NCBI GenBank assembly: GCA_003993805.1
Contig: RSEF01000001.1
Coordinates: forward strand, 144,484,565 to 144,548,564
DNA length: 64,000 bases
Direction of reading: 5' to 3'
From: Himantopus leucocephalus
Lineage: Eukaryota; Chordata; Aves; Charadriiformes; Recurvirostridae
Shown here piece after piece: positions 1-12,700 of this stretch (position 1 is the first letter of the stretch; every line of letters starts with the position of its first letter). Position numbers and translations under genes: made by a program. Under the pieces are notes generated by a model. The model was given only the letters and a program-made list of their open reading frames with translations. It was not told where the DNA came from and searched no databases.

Positions 1-42
1 AGGTCCCTTCCAACCTCAACAGTTCTATGATTCTATGATTCT
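1..42 (+). mobile_element. CR1 LINE 3' tail
   Basis: AGGTCCCTTCCAACCTCAAC followed by two ATTCTATG-type units is the conserved 3' end of avian CR1 elements. The element begins left of the window and lies in an intron of MAP3K15. Confidence 0.85.
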
Positions 43-680
43 TCTCGCTTCAGTGCATTTAGATGGGATATATATGACACTAGCAAGACACAATATGCAA
101 TAAATAATCCCTGTGTCAGAATTATTGCTGCAGTTTTGAATAAATATCCTGAAACTTGTTTATCAGTATTAAGTTCATGAAAAGTATATATTGTGAAGGA
201 TCTGCTACACTGTAGGTATTTTGCCATTCAATTTTACTGTAGGAGTAACAGAATTATAAAAACCAGAAGACCTGTCAAGCTTAAAAGAAAGGCTTTCCTG
301 ATAGATAGATTAGTGTCAAAGCAATTCATTTTCCATAGAGGTATCATCAAATACCAAGAAATTTGACAGAACTGTGCAAAAGTGGAAGGGGAGGTGAAAA
401 ACAAACAAATTTCAAAACACTTCAGATAAACGTATTTTACCAAAGTAAGCAGTACTTTAATAATTTATCAAATTGGAGATAGGATTATAGAATATATAAA
501 TAAAGTCAAAGCTTGTAGCTGTAAGGAAAATAAATATAATTGCATACTGCCCCTCTGAGGTAATCAACTGTGAAAAAGGTGTTTGCTAAGTGTAATGAAA
601 AAAAAAACCCAACTCCTCCTTGTTTTATTTCTTCTAATAGTTACATCCAAAATAATCTTTTCTTAATGTGAATTTTACAG
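43..680 (+). other. MAP3K15: intron of MAP3K15 upstream of first visible exon
   Basis: AT-rich intronic sequence ending in a TTTTACAG acceptor at 673-680. Both minus-strand open frames here (33-227, 234-443) are short and resemble no family I know. Nothing else seen. Confidence 0.8.
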
Positions 681-776
681 CATTTCCAAGTTTGATGAAC
701 GATGTTGTTTTCTTTATGTCCATGACAACTCTGATGACTTTCAAATCTACTTTTCTACAGAAAACCAATGTAGTAG
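681..776 (+). CDS. MAP3K15: MAP3K15 exon: PH-like regulatory region
   Basis: Acceptor TTTTACAG before 681, donor GTGAGT after 776. It encodes [20 protein letters not shown] and then [11 protein letters not shown], the strongly conserved end of the ASK central regulatory region just before the kinase. The exon starts on the third base of a codon, so the coding sequence continues to the left. It ends with two bases of an Arg codon that the next exon completes. Confidence 0.9.
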
Positions 777-3700
777 GTGAGTTCAGTTTGTGTGTGTATC
801 GCATGTGAGATCTATATCCTAAGTAGAATTGATTTAGTAAAGATTGAAAGCTGACATTTTTGCTTGATAAATTAATTATTTATTTCTTCACTTCTTTTTT
901 CTTGATGAAGAAGCAATGAGCTAAACTCGGTGATATTTAAGGTGATGAGAGCAATGTCCCATTAACTTGTTGGCTGGTTCTGGTCCATTTACCTACGAGT
1001 CATTAGGTCTGAGAAAGGCTTAATTAGCTTATTCTAATTTAGAACTATTATCTTCTATTTTTGCATCTTGGCCATGTCATGTAAGGTACTATATTGGTTC
1101 AGATTCCCTTATGTACCTGTTCTGTTTCGCTGAAGTACGAGCAACTAGAGGTAATAGAAATTTCTAGCTTGTATTGTGTCACAGATACCTGTTACTGTTT
1201 ATGCCTGTATTTGAATATTTCCTGATGATCTGTTGTCTCTAAACAGTAAGCATGCTAACTGAATTTCAGGCCTAAATCCTTACAGACCAAATTCTTCCTG
1301 GAGACCGGTATTTGGCGTATAAACCTTCTGAATGAAGCAGGAGTGGTTTGTTAATACACTTAATATATGGGGTTGGATGGTATATTTATTTTTCTTGCAA
1401 GAATTATTATTTACGTATTACATAGAGTGAACTCAGGTTAAAGAAAATTATTAGCTCTGCAGAGTTCTGTTTTTCATGGAATTTGGCAAAAAGTGAGTGG
1501 CTCAGGCAGGGATCTACAGGAAAAGATACTCTTGTACTTAAAGATCTCTGTCCCAGAGAGCTACATGACATTAGTTAAAACTCTGTCCTTCAAAACATGT
1601 TACTACTTTTATGTTCTTGGCTTTCTGGATGCTTGACTAGAAGCCACAAAATCTGATTTTCAGAAATACTGAGTAATCACACTTGCAACCCAAGTCCATA
1701 GCAGCATTTAAATTGAACTGAAGGTAATAGAATTCTTACCATTACACAGAAGGAGAACCACCCAATACGATATCGCAAATTTAGCACTACTGAATTGAAT
1801 CACTGAAAATCAATACTTCACTTTTTAATATCTCAACTTTTTTTCTGATTACATTTGTAGAGACAAGGCCATCCTAAGCACTTTCCATCAAAGTGTACAG
1901 CAAAAATATTTGAGTTGGGTCTACCAAGGTTTTACTGTGCAATTACAATAACAAGCAAGTATTGGGTTCTGCTACAGCAAATAAAATAATTTTATAAATA
2001 ATTAGGCTTTTCAGTGTGTGTTTGATGTTCTTCCTCATTTTAAATAGGATAAATATGGAGAAAGTAAGTAATGAAAGAAACCTATGTACATGCTAGTCAG
2101 TTTATTAGCTTGAAAGCAAAGCCCACCTTGTGAAGAATCTGTTTAATTTCCTTCCAAAAGGATATTTTTCTTTGATCCAGTGCTATTTATTGGTTTTTTA
2201 GATTCTGTGGGTTGGTGAAAGAAATTTTGTCTGATGCAGTTGGCAGTACCCTGGAACTAGAAGGAGAAATAGATGGAGACACATTGGAGGTATGTCAAGG
2301 ATAAAAGATCCAAGGACTCTGAAACTTGTTCTCCATCTTCCCTGCACTTTCATATCAGTATGCTAGAAAGATAATAAATAGCATTTAAACTCCTTAATTA
2401 TATATGAAATTTCAACTCTTACGTAACTATTTGTATACAAGAGTTGCATTCATTTGAAAAAACACATTTTTAATGAAGTGAGACTGTTACTACTGTAAAC
2501 TATAAATCCCTAATGAAGGGTGTTGCTGATCTTGTATTTATGTTGCAAACAATCTATAGATGAGAATCATCTGATAGCAGCTGTCTTAAGTGGATAAAAA
2601 GGATAAGATATTAAATACATTCTAGGAAAAATCTATTTAGCAAAGGGACTTAGGTTTTTCTAGCTGGTACCTGATACTATTACTACTCCAGGCAATTTCA
2701 TGTGATGGGCTTTTTCTGTCACAGAGATTTGCAGATATTTAGGATCAGATTAATCCATTGTGCTTTTTACTTATCACTGAAACATCCATGTTGGGGACCT
2801 AGTAACTGTAGGCTTTCTTTATAATCAGTACAGAGGGGGGAAAAAACCCCCACAACCTTGGAAAGGGTTATTCACATTTTCTGAGGGCTCAGGTTAGGGT
2901 AGGTGAATCCATGTCTTCGTAAAACACACTGCTACATAGCAAACATCAAGATTTGTAGCACTAAATACATATCCTGTGCTTCTGTTTATTTGTTTTTAAA
3001 TCTGAAAAGCCATCATAAAAAGTAGGTTGTAACTTTTATTTGTGGTCAAGCAGATTCAGTCAATCCAATTAATAAATGTAAAATTCCTACTGTGGTTTGT
3101 TTGAGCTGGGTATCTTTCTTACAGTGTCTTATTCCAGCAATTCTCTTAAGCTCTTTATGATAGTGAATCTTTTGTAGTATCTGAGGCTTCAGGAGAGGAT
3201 TAAGAAAGCAGAAGACCCTTTACTGTACTGTTGAATGTAATTGCATGTGGTGGGGAAGATGAGTTTTTGCACTGAAGTTTGTGCACAGTGGCTATGGAAT
3301 TCTCTCCTCAAGAGAAAAGGACAAGATGCACATTTATTAAGCCCAGCTTAATATGTACATCTGTGGTCTCGGCATGGGGCCAGAGCTCTGCCTTGGGAAA
3401 GACAGGGTATTATCTATAGCTGCAGTTTTTACATTGCATACTTATGGAGTTAGCTAATAGCAGGGCAATCTCCAAACAACACAGTCTATTCAACTGTATA
3501 ATAGTCTTTCAGAGGAAGTGAGCTCACCGTGGCTTGAACCTTTTAAAAACTGAACTGGAAAAAGCACTTGAGAATGCACAGCAGGAAACAATCCTGTATG
3601 AATCAATGATGTATGGAAAAATGACTGCAGAAATTAATTTTAAGCTATATCATGCTACGTACCTTGAAGTTTTCTCAATTATCACCTTGTAGTCACTGTC

Positions 3701-6700
3701 TTAGGTCAGGACATTAAAACAGAAATCAAGACACAGAAGGGGAGCATTAATTTGCTTAGCTTATAAATGAGCTCAGACACTTAATGTCCTTCTGCAGCCT
3801 GAGATCTTGCATTTAAGAAGAGACAGCATGCAAAATGCAGCTTTGTATGGTCTTGATGGGCTTGGCAAGCATAGAGAAAGCAGAAAATCTTACCATTAAT
3901 AAAACAACTGTTCATATTTTGAGAAGAGGAAGAAATAACCTTGAGCATAGTTTGGGGGAAGAAAATCTGATTTCAGTCAGAGTTGTTGTGAGACTGTTGT
4001 CCCAAGGGGTTGTATATTTTGGATTGTGGTATTATTTGAAAGCAACTACAGTTTAGTTCTACAGCTGACAAGGATTTGGAATAAGAGTGAGTGTGGCAGT
4101 CCTTGCTACCTTTGGGTATCCACGTCTGGATATTGATACTGAAGAAGTTCCTATTGCTTTAAGAGCACCTGGTGTAACCCAAATAGGATATCCTAGAGAT
4201 CAGACCCTGCCCTACCACTTTCATATAGAAGGTCAGGTATGAACACTTGTTTACTCATATGATTGAATTGCACATCCAGTGGATCACACATCCAGACTTT
4301 TGGCAAACAGCAGTGATTTATTCAATCTTTACAGCCGTTAGAAACAGAGGAGGCAAATGTAAAGTGGTATCAAGTATATATGTCTATTAAACTGTCTGCT
4401 AACTAGCATTGAACTACAAATCTCAACGATTTTCATGTACCATAGGACCCAGACTACTGAACTTGGGTTTCTCCACAGTAATTATAGAGTTGGCTTAGGA
4501 CCAGTCTGTTGCAGATAGGGTTGCTGTCAATCTTAAATTCTGCAATGTGACTGCTGTCTTTTTTTCTGTGCAGTTTTATGTCATATGATAGCTGTGAAAG
4601 CTGGATGTGCTCCTGCCAAAAAACCTGACAAGTTTTACATATGGCGTTTTGGGTCAGTTATGCCTATCATATAACAAGATTATGTTATGAACTGTGAAGT
4701 GCTGAAACATGGAAAATGAAACTGTACTAAAGCTGTGCCAACTCAAGTTTAGTTCCACTGAGCAGAATATGCTGTTAGGATAAACGACAGACAGTTTTTC
4801 TTTGACACCTTTCATACAGCAGCATGAAACTTGCCATCTTTGCCGAGGTGAAGGGAGGGGTGGAGGGGAATGTCAGTGACACATGGACATTGGAATACCA
4901 GAGCTGCAATACGAACTGCGAAGACACTTCAAAGAAATAGATCTCAAGGCTGCATTCTGTGTGAGAAAGTCTTATTGGATGAAGCAGAAAAAGTGGTCAT
5001 TGACAGAAATGTCAATAGTCATGGCCATTGTGAAATGGTTTGGCATTTTTTTAATAGAGAATTCATATGAAGCCATAGAGAATACCCTGCAGTTTTCCCA
5101 TATGAGACATCCTCTTGGTTTTGGGAAGATACTAGGTGAGGTATGTGTACTCCTGATAATATCTGAGGCTATGAAACTGTCCAATTCCTTTCTTAACTCT
5201 TTGCAAGACTGCATTTTCAATATCCTTTATGAGTTACCTGATTTGAATCAGGGGTGTGCTGCTTAACCCAAGTTCCATAAGAAATTTGGTTTTATTTAGT
5301 GCCTGGGATTTACTTTCATTAAGCATCACTCATCAATAGACTTTTTCATTGATGTTTATAATAGGAGAGCTCTGTGATAAGACCACTATATGGGACAACA
5401 CCATGAGGTGGTGTAAATTAGAGCAGCTTTACTGAAGTCAGTGAACCAGCAGTGACTTATTCAGCTGGAAATATGACCCAGCATGTTTCAGCAGCAGTGG
5501 AAACCACCACTTCATATATTTAATCATGCTTGGAGAAGATAAGCATTTTTTTTTCACCTTCTGGAAAAGCTCATAATAAGTGGAATATGTCAGAAATTAA
5601 TTTTGCTGTGGCTAAGCTCAAATGAGAATTTAGGGTCTTAAAACAGTGTCCACCCACTGTAATGACAATGTCACATTTATCTATTTATTAAATCATTGGT
5701 TTTAAAATTATAGGTTATGTTCCATACATTTATGTATTCTGAAGGCTCTGTCAGCAATTCTTAGAGATGATAACTGAATGTGTTCTTTTTATAGCACTGT
5801 TTCATTGAATTTGGTTTAATGCTGTGTTCCTTGTTTGGGTGAACGCATTTTGAAGTTGGTTAGGGAAGATTGTTTTGTAAAGCAAGTAACATGGAAATTT
5901 TACAAGTTGTATAATGCATCAGGCTGGTGGGTAACCTACTGTGCTACAGCTGTACTGCCGTAATTACTCTGTGCTGTACTAACTCAGTATAGTACATAAC
6001 TGTTGTTAAAGCTCTCTGTAATGTCAAATGTTAGTGATAACAATTTCTGTGCTGCTTTGTTTATCTTTTCTGCTTGCAGTATGAATATGATTATGATGAG
6101 AATGGTGACAGGGTAGTTCTAGGGAAAGGTACTTATGGAATAGTTTATGCTGGAAGAGACCTTAGCAATCAGGTCCGAATAGCCATCAAAGAAATACCTG
6201 AGAGAGACAGCAGGTAAGACCTAGTTTATTGTTATATATACATTGCTAATGAAACTGCAGTTGTTCGCTGAAAACTTTGCTCTTCTTAGCATGTATTTCT
6301 ATGCGGTTCGTTTATAAAATCCCAGTATACTAGAATTGAACTATTATTTCCTCCTAGTACTCAACAGAATCCTTTTGAGAATAAGGATTTTTTATTTTTT
6401 GGAAAAAATATTATATATATAATAAATAATACAGTTTGATAATCTATATGTATATCCTAAATTCTAGAATAAGACGTATTTTGGGTTTTAAGTTGCAGTT
6501 GTATCTCATTTTTATTGTTTTGGGGAAGGGGGAAAAGCATAAAAGGAGTTTCAGAAGCAAAAACAGTGCTATGTAACGATACAGAAGAAAGGCATGTATA
6601 AATTTTTTCAGGGCATGTTTCTCCTTGAGGGTTCTTCTGAGATCTACCTCTGTACTTTTTTTGAATAGGCAGCCAGTCACACTGCATTTTGAAGGTCATG

Positions 6701-9700
6701 GACAATATGTTTGCTGAGAATTGGATCAGTATCCTTAAAATCCATTCAGTTTGCAAACTAGCATTGAACCTTTTCCTGCATGATGAGATACTCCTTGATT
6801 CTTTTTTTTTTTTAATAGGTATTCTCAACCTCTTCATGAAGAGATAGCACTGCATAAATATTTAAAGCATCGGAACATTGTCCAGTATCTTGGATCTGTT
6901 TCAGAAGACGGGTACATTAAGATTTTTATGGAGCAGGTGCCAGGAGGTTTGTATCATTCTGAGCTTAGTGCCTCAAAAGAAATAAAAGCAGTTGGTGAAA
7001 GCCAATATACGTGCACTTAATATGTTTGTGCACTGTATATGACTTTTCTATTGAGACGTTAACCACAGGTGGCATTCTTCTCATATAAAGAATAGATTTG
7101 AAGTGTACAGGCCCCAGTACCCTCTCCCCTTTCTGTAATAATTACACACCTAGAGAAAAGTCATTAACAGTATTTGGTGTCAAATACTCGTGTTATAAAA
7201 TAATGGAGTTAGAGCTGTATAGTTCATTTAGCCTGAGCATCTGAATGGTGACTGGATCTTTTAGGATAAATTTCTGTTGTGCTGTAACACTGACTGAGCG
7301 ATTAAGTATTATTTTGTAACAGCCATATACAAAGCACTGCTATTTCCTAGATAAGTCAGAGATAAAAGTTATATGCTTCCCTTGCTCATAATTTCCAGTT
7401 TTGCTCCTCTAACCTTCTCCGCATTTTAAGATGTGAAGTCCCTCTGTGTCCTGTCTAGGTTACATTTCCGTCTCCCTTTTGCTATTTGCTCTTCAGTGTC
7501 AAGTATGTGTCAGAATGAGTGTTAAATTCTTTTATGAATATAATTCGCAAAATAAAAGGAGAAATAAGGAAACCAGGGGAAAAACAGTACAGGTTTTCTA
7601 GGGAAAGTCCAGGCACAAACATTCAGAGTGTAATTAAATATATCTGGGGCATAGGAAAGTTCTTTATTTTTTCGATTCCCATGACCTTCGCACCTGAAAG
7701 CTGAGACACTCTGACATGTAGGATGCATGCAGATGTGATGAGTTTATACCAACACTTCCACTTGTTTGTCTGCACTTGTTAAAAGTATCAGCTGGTGTTG
7801 TTTACATACCTTTTTTTTCCTGTTCGTATGTGCACAGTAGGGTGTGCTGTGATTAGTTGCTAATGTCAAGATATTATTGAACCAATTCAGATATTTTAAA
7901 CTCTGCATCCAGTCTTAAAAAGGGACCAGCTGTTCAGATTATGCAAGATTCTTTGAGGAAACTTCACTGTAGAAGCTGTTGGGGTAGACTGAAAATCCCT
8001 TTAGCTGGATTTGTCTGGCATTAAGTAGATCCACCACACTTAGTTTATTATGAGCAGAAAAAGCAAAACTGTGTATTTTGCTTCATGATTACAATATTTG
8101 TGTTATTTAAAAAAAAGATTAGATGTATTATGGGTAGTGGAAGTGTGGATGACCTATCTCCTACCCTGAACATCCATTACTTGATTTCTTTCAGGAGCTT
8201 TCTTTCCTCTGTCTCTGAGTATTTCCAGAAGTTAATCCCATATTTGCAAGGAAAAGACTTTTCTTTTTTCTTCTCCCCTCCCCACCTTGAGTAAATCAGC
8301 TTCTCTTTGCCCATGCATGTGGTTCGTGAAGTATAGTGTATAACATCATACAGTGTTACGTTTAGTCTTCATTTCATTAAGGGCTAAATGGTTGCTAATC
8401 CTGGTCTCAACAGTTGTTAGACTGAAGGTGAGGTAAATGCATCCAGCCCTGTCGTAACGTTTATTCGTGTCATGGAGGTCAAAGCTGAGCTGGCAAGAAA
8501 GGAATAACAAGTCAAGAGCAGGAGGAAATTATTTGCTTTGAGGGACCTAGGAAGAATTTGGCTTCATTATAGGTACTGCATTTCTCTTGTATTAGGTTAT
8601 TGAACAAATGCTTAATCCAGACTTAAATGTTTCATGTTAATTTAGGGATTTTGCTGTCTTGGTACACTTTCTTCTTAACTCTTGTAGGCAGTCTCTCAGC
8701 TCTCCTAAGATCTAAGTGGGGCCCAATGAAAGAACCTACAATTAAATTTTACACCAAGCAGATTCTGGAAGGCCTTAAGTATCTCCATGAGAACCAAATT
8801 GTACACAGAGATATAAAGGTAAATTTCCCTGTAGTGTGTCTTGTGTGATTGGTTTTTCATCTTATTTACTTCAGTTAGTTTTACTCTAACCTGAAGTAGA
8901 ATTTTTAATAGGATTTCATGGAAGCTTAAAACAAAAGGAAAGAATAAAACAACCCCTTCTCCCTGGTGCTTCTGGAAAATTCCTTTGTAGAAAGGTATAT
9001 TACAAAGATAACCGCAAACTTGAAGGAGTATTGAGATTGGAATTTGGAATCTGTACTCATCTGTCTCCCATCCCCGCTCCCCTCTCTCTCTCTCTCTCTC
9101 TCTCTCTGTCATCCAAACCACAGGGGGATAATGTTTTGGTGAACACCTATAGTGGCGTGGTAAAGATATCTGATTTTGGTACTTCCAAACGGCTAGCAGG
9201 AATCAATCCATGCACCGAAACATTTACAGGTAAGACTAATTTAGCAGCGTTTATGAGGGCTTTGATAATAGGTTTAGAGTTAGAGCCAAAAAGTTTTTTG
9301 GATTTGTGATGAAAACACAGTTAAGTCTCTGTTTTCAGGGAAGAGTGAATGGGAGCGTGATCACCATAAACACAGGCTTGCTGATTGGGTTTTTTTAATG
9401 TAATTTTCTTCCATTTTACTTTCTTTTTTAAACTTCTTAAGTGTGGTGGCGTAATAGTTTTTCTTCTAAGTGTTTTTCATTAAGTAGCAATTGATTTGTT
9501 GCAAATAAATCTGGAAACACTTGAATACAGCAATTTTTTAATTTAATAATCTTGATATTAGTAACTCATGCATGCACACTTTCTTGAAATATGTCTAAAA
9601 GTGCAGAAAACCAAACACAAACTTATAAATACTTTCTGTTTTCAGGCATTAATTAGAAAACCGAACCAACTAGTTAACTGGGTGTTATCATTAGGAAAAA

Positions 9701-12700
9701 GAACAGTTTACATGAAAATACTAGGCTGGTATGTTACAGAAAAGCTTTTATATACAACAAGGTAGTAAAAACTTGCAATATTCAGAGAAAACATGATTTG
9801 CTGAGTAACAGCTGAAACTCCACTTTGAAAAATGACTATATGGTCACATAATTACTCACTTCTTTTATCAGTGGAGATATAGGTAACATGATGTTTTCAC
9901 TTGTTATATGGCTATATGCATAGGCTGGTATCACAAATCACAAGCCTCATACTGGCCTGCAGTTTAAGTAAATGGATGCAGACACAACAGTTCATTTAAG
10001 TGATAATCAAGGCTTCCCGTTACCTGTGGTGGTGAGTCTGCAGTTCCTCCAGCTTTCTTACAAAGGAAGCCATGAAAATAAAATTATTAAGGTTCTGAAG
10101 TAACTTGCCTTTCTAAGCTTTTTTAACTCATTATTAGCAGAGCTTGTGAATTGGAAACTCGGCCTATGTTACATCATGATCTGAACACAGCGTACGATGT
10201 CTGCATCAATATCTCATGAGATCAGCATCTCATCAGGTTGCAGGCATTTGAAACAAATCCATTTCCTGCAAAGCAGTAAAGATTTTAGTTAGAATCAAAT
10301 TAAGTTAGGAGTCCTTTAAAGAGAAGAAAAAAAAATACTATTTGTCCAGTTTGGAATCATAAGTGCAGCATTTGAATGTTTTGTTAAGAATGAAAAGCTA
10401 CAAGAAACAATCTCTTCAGTTTATAGATGCTACAACAGATAGATACATAAATGACAGTATGTCTGAACAGACCTGGTTAAATGCTGGCTTCTGAAGCATT
10501 CCTTTAAGGAATTTCACCATTTTTTCCAAACAAATCATTCAAAAAATAATTTTCTCATGAATCATCTTGCTTATGCAACTGGATGGATAATTCTCAGATA
10601 TGTACAGGTCTCTGGTGGCGTCTGGAAAAGAATGTGTTCTGGTTTTGCCTGCAATGTTTGTCCTTGCCATTTTTGTTAGACTGGTTCAATGCAGTTACAC
10701 TCCGTGGTAAAGAGATGCACTACTATGTGGTATGATGTATAGCTATACTGTGCTTCTCATTTCTGCAGGATATTCTGAAAACTTTAAGTCTATAAAAGGG
10801 TTCCATAAGGTAAAAGTTGAAGTCATGGAGGAAGAGCCTTTCATGGCTATTAAAAGTCATTGTCCCAAATTTAATTTTGGCCCAGGAGACCACTCTTATG
10901 GCTGATTGCTGTTATGGTTGGAGCAGATACTGCAGGAAAATCATTCTGTCTTTGCCTGTGTTTTACATACTCCTTAGTGGCTTTTTAGCGAGTTGTTGTT
11001 ATTAGAGATGATATATGGAGAAACGATATCTGAAGAAAAGTCACCATACTGTAAAAAAAGGAGGTAGATCTTTCCTTGTGCCCTTCTTTGTTCTCTTGCG
11101 TGTTTGCAGCCCTGTTTGGGCCTGAGAGATGTAATTTACTGTGAGAATAAATATTTTACTTAAGTTCTCATTTTGGATGTAAAATCCGTAAACAGGTAGC
11201 TATAGTCCAGACGGTCTTAAAAGGTCTCTAGGTCCCTCGCAATTTGTTTTGTTCCTTAACTCAGTACATAAGTTCTGTGGATTTTAGGCATTATGTAATA
11301 CAATCACATGATTGAAGAATCAGACTTCTAGTGGTTTAAACATTATATCCCTCCATTCAAGACACACAGCCTGAGGGCAAAGCTGTGGCTAGAACTTTTG
11401 TTCTACAGCAGTCACATTTAATGAACATAGTAAAATCCATTTTATCTTCACCAGATGTCCTTTACTTAATAGTTCACAGTTTTACCATGGTGTAATGTTA
11501 TTGTATTCTTAAGAAGAAAATTAATTTAATTTAAAGATGTCGTAACAGAGCTGGTAGGAATTCATGTGAAGAAAGTACTGTAGTGTTTGGAACACTCAGA
11601 ACATCTATAGGTTTCTGTTGGTGGTGTGGACTGTCCTCCTGTAAAGACCTCTTGTTAGCTGTGTTAGTATATGACTGAATATCAGTGATTCCAACTTGAC
11701 CATCTTTTATTTCATTTTTACTGTTATTTTTGTTTATCAGTATTATAATATTACAGTCAGATTGTCTGGGAGCGTGAATTGTCTACAAGCAAACGTTAGA
11801 GATGTTCAGATTCATCTGTTAAGAGCCAACCATAGGCTTAGACAAGATCTTATTTTGACAACAGGTATAGCTTTAGAAGTTTCAACAGATTTTTTTATAT
11901 TTTTTTTTGCTAACCTTGGATGTCAGAAATCCCAAGCATATCCAAAAGATTTCTGGGAATTGCAATTTATGATGGGTTCTCTTATTTGTTTTAGTCATTG
12001 TGTAATTGATTTACCTTGATTACGACCTTGACTGTTTTTGTGTAAACTGGAGATTTTTTTTAAATAAACATTTTTATCTTTATTATCTTATATTTACAAA
12101 AATAGCTTCTTTTTGAAATTCCCTGTCACTAGTCTTCTCATTACAGGCGTGAACATATGAAAAATTGTTCTTATAAAGGCTGTCACTTTGTGAGCTTTTA
12201 TAACCTGTTACACGCATAATCTTTACAACTTAGTGTCTTCAAAATTGTTTGATATAATTTTACTTTCTAAGGAAGCATTTGGATTATGTGGTGAATATAA
12301 TTTCAGCAGTTTAAAGCCTTGTATTGGGGAGGGGGAGATAATTTATAGAAAAGATGTTAAAAGATGTTAAGTTTCTGTCTAGTTTTCAGTGCCAATAATG
12401 GAAATCAAATATTTTGGCTATACAGGTTGCGTTTGACAATATTTGGGTTGCTTAGCGGTGTGTTAATTTTCTTTAATAAGAATGAAGATTGTAATACTTG
12501 ACTATTCTTTTTGTCCTGACTAGGAACCTTGCAGTACATGGCTCCAGAAATCATCGATAAAGGACCACGAGGATACGGTGCACCAGCTGATATCTGGTCA
12601 CTAGGTTGTACCATTATTGAAATGGCAACAGGCAAACCTCCATTTCATGAACTAGGGGAGCCTCAAGCAGCAATGTTTAAAGTAAGTACAGCTTTTTTAC

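Noticed and set aside
6444..6855. Minus-strand frames overlapping the helix C exon of MAP3K15
   Set aside because: Shadow frames antisense to a verified exon and its AT-rich intron.
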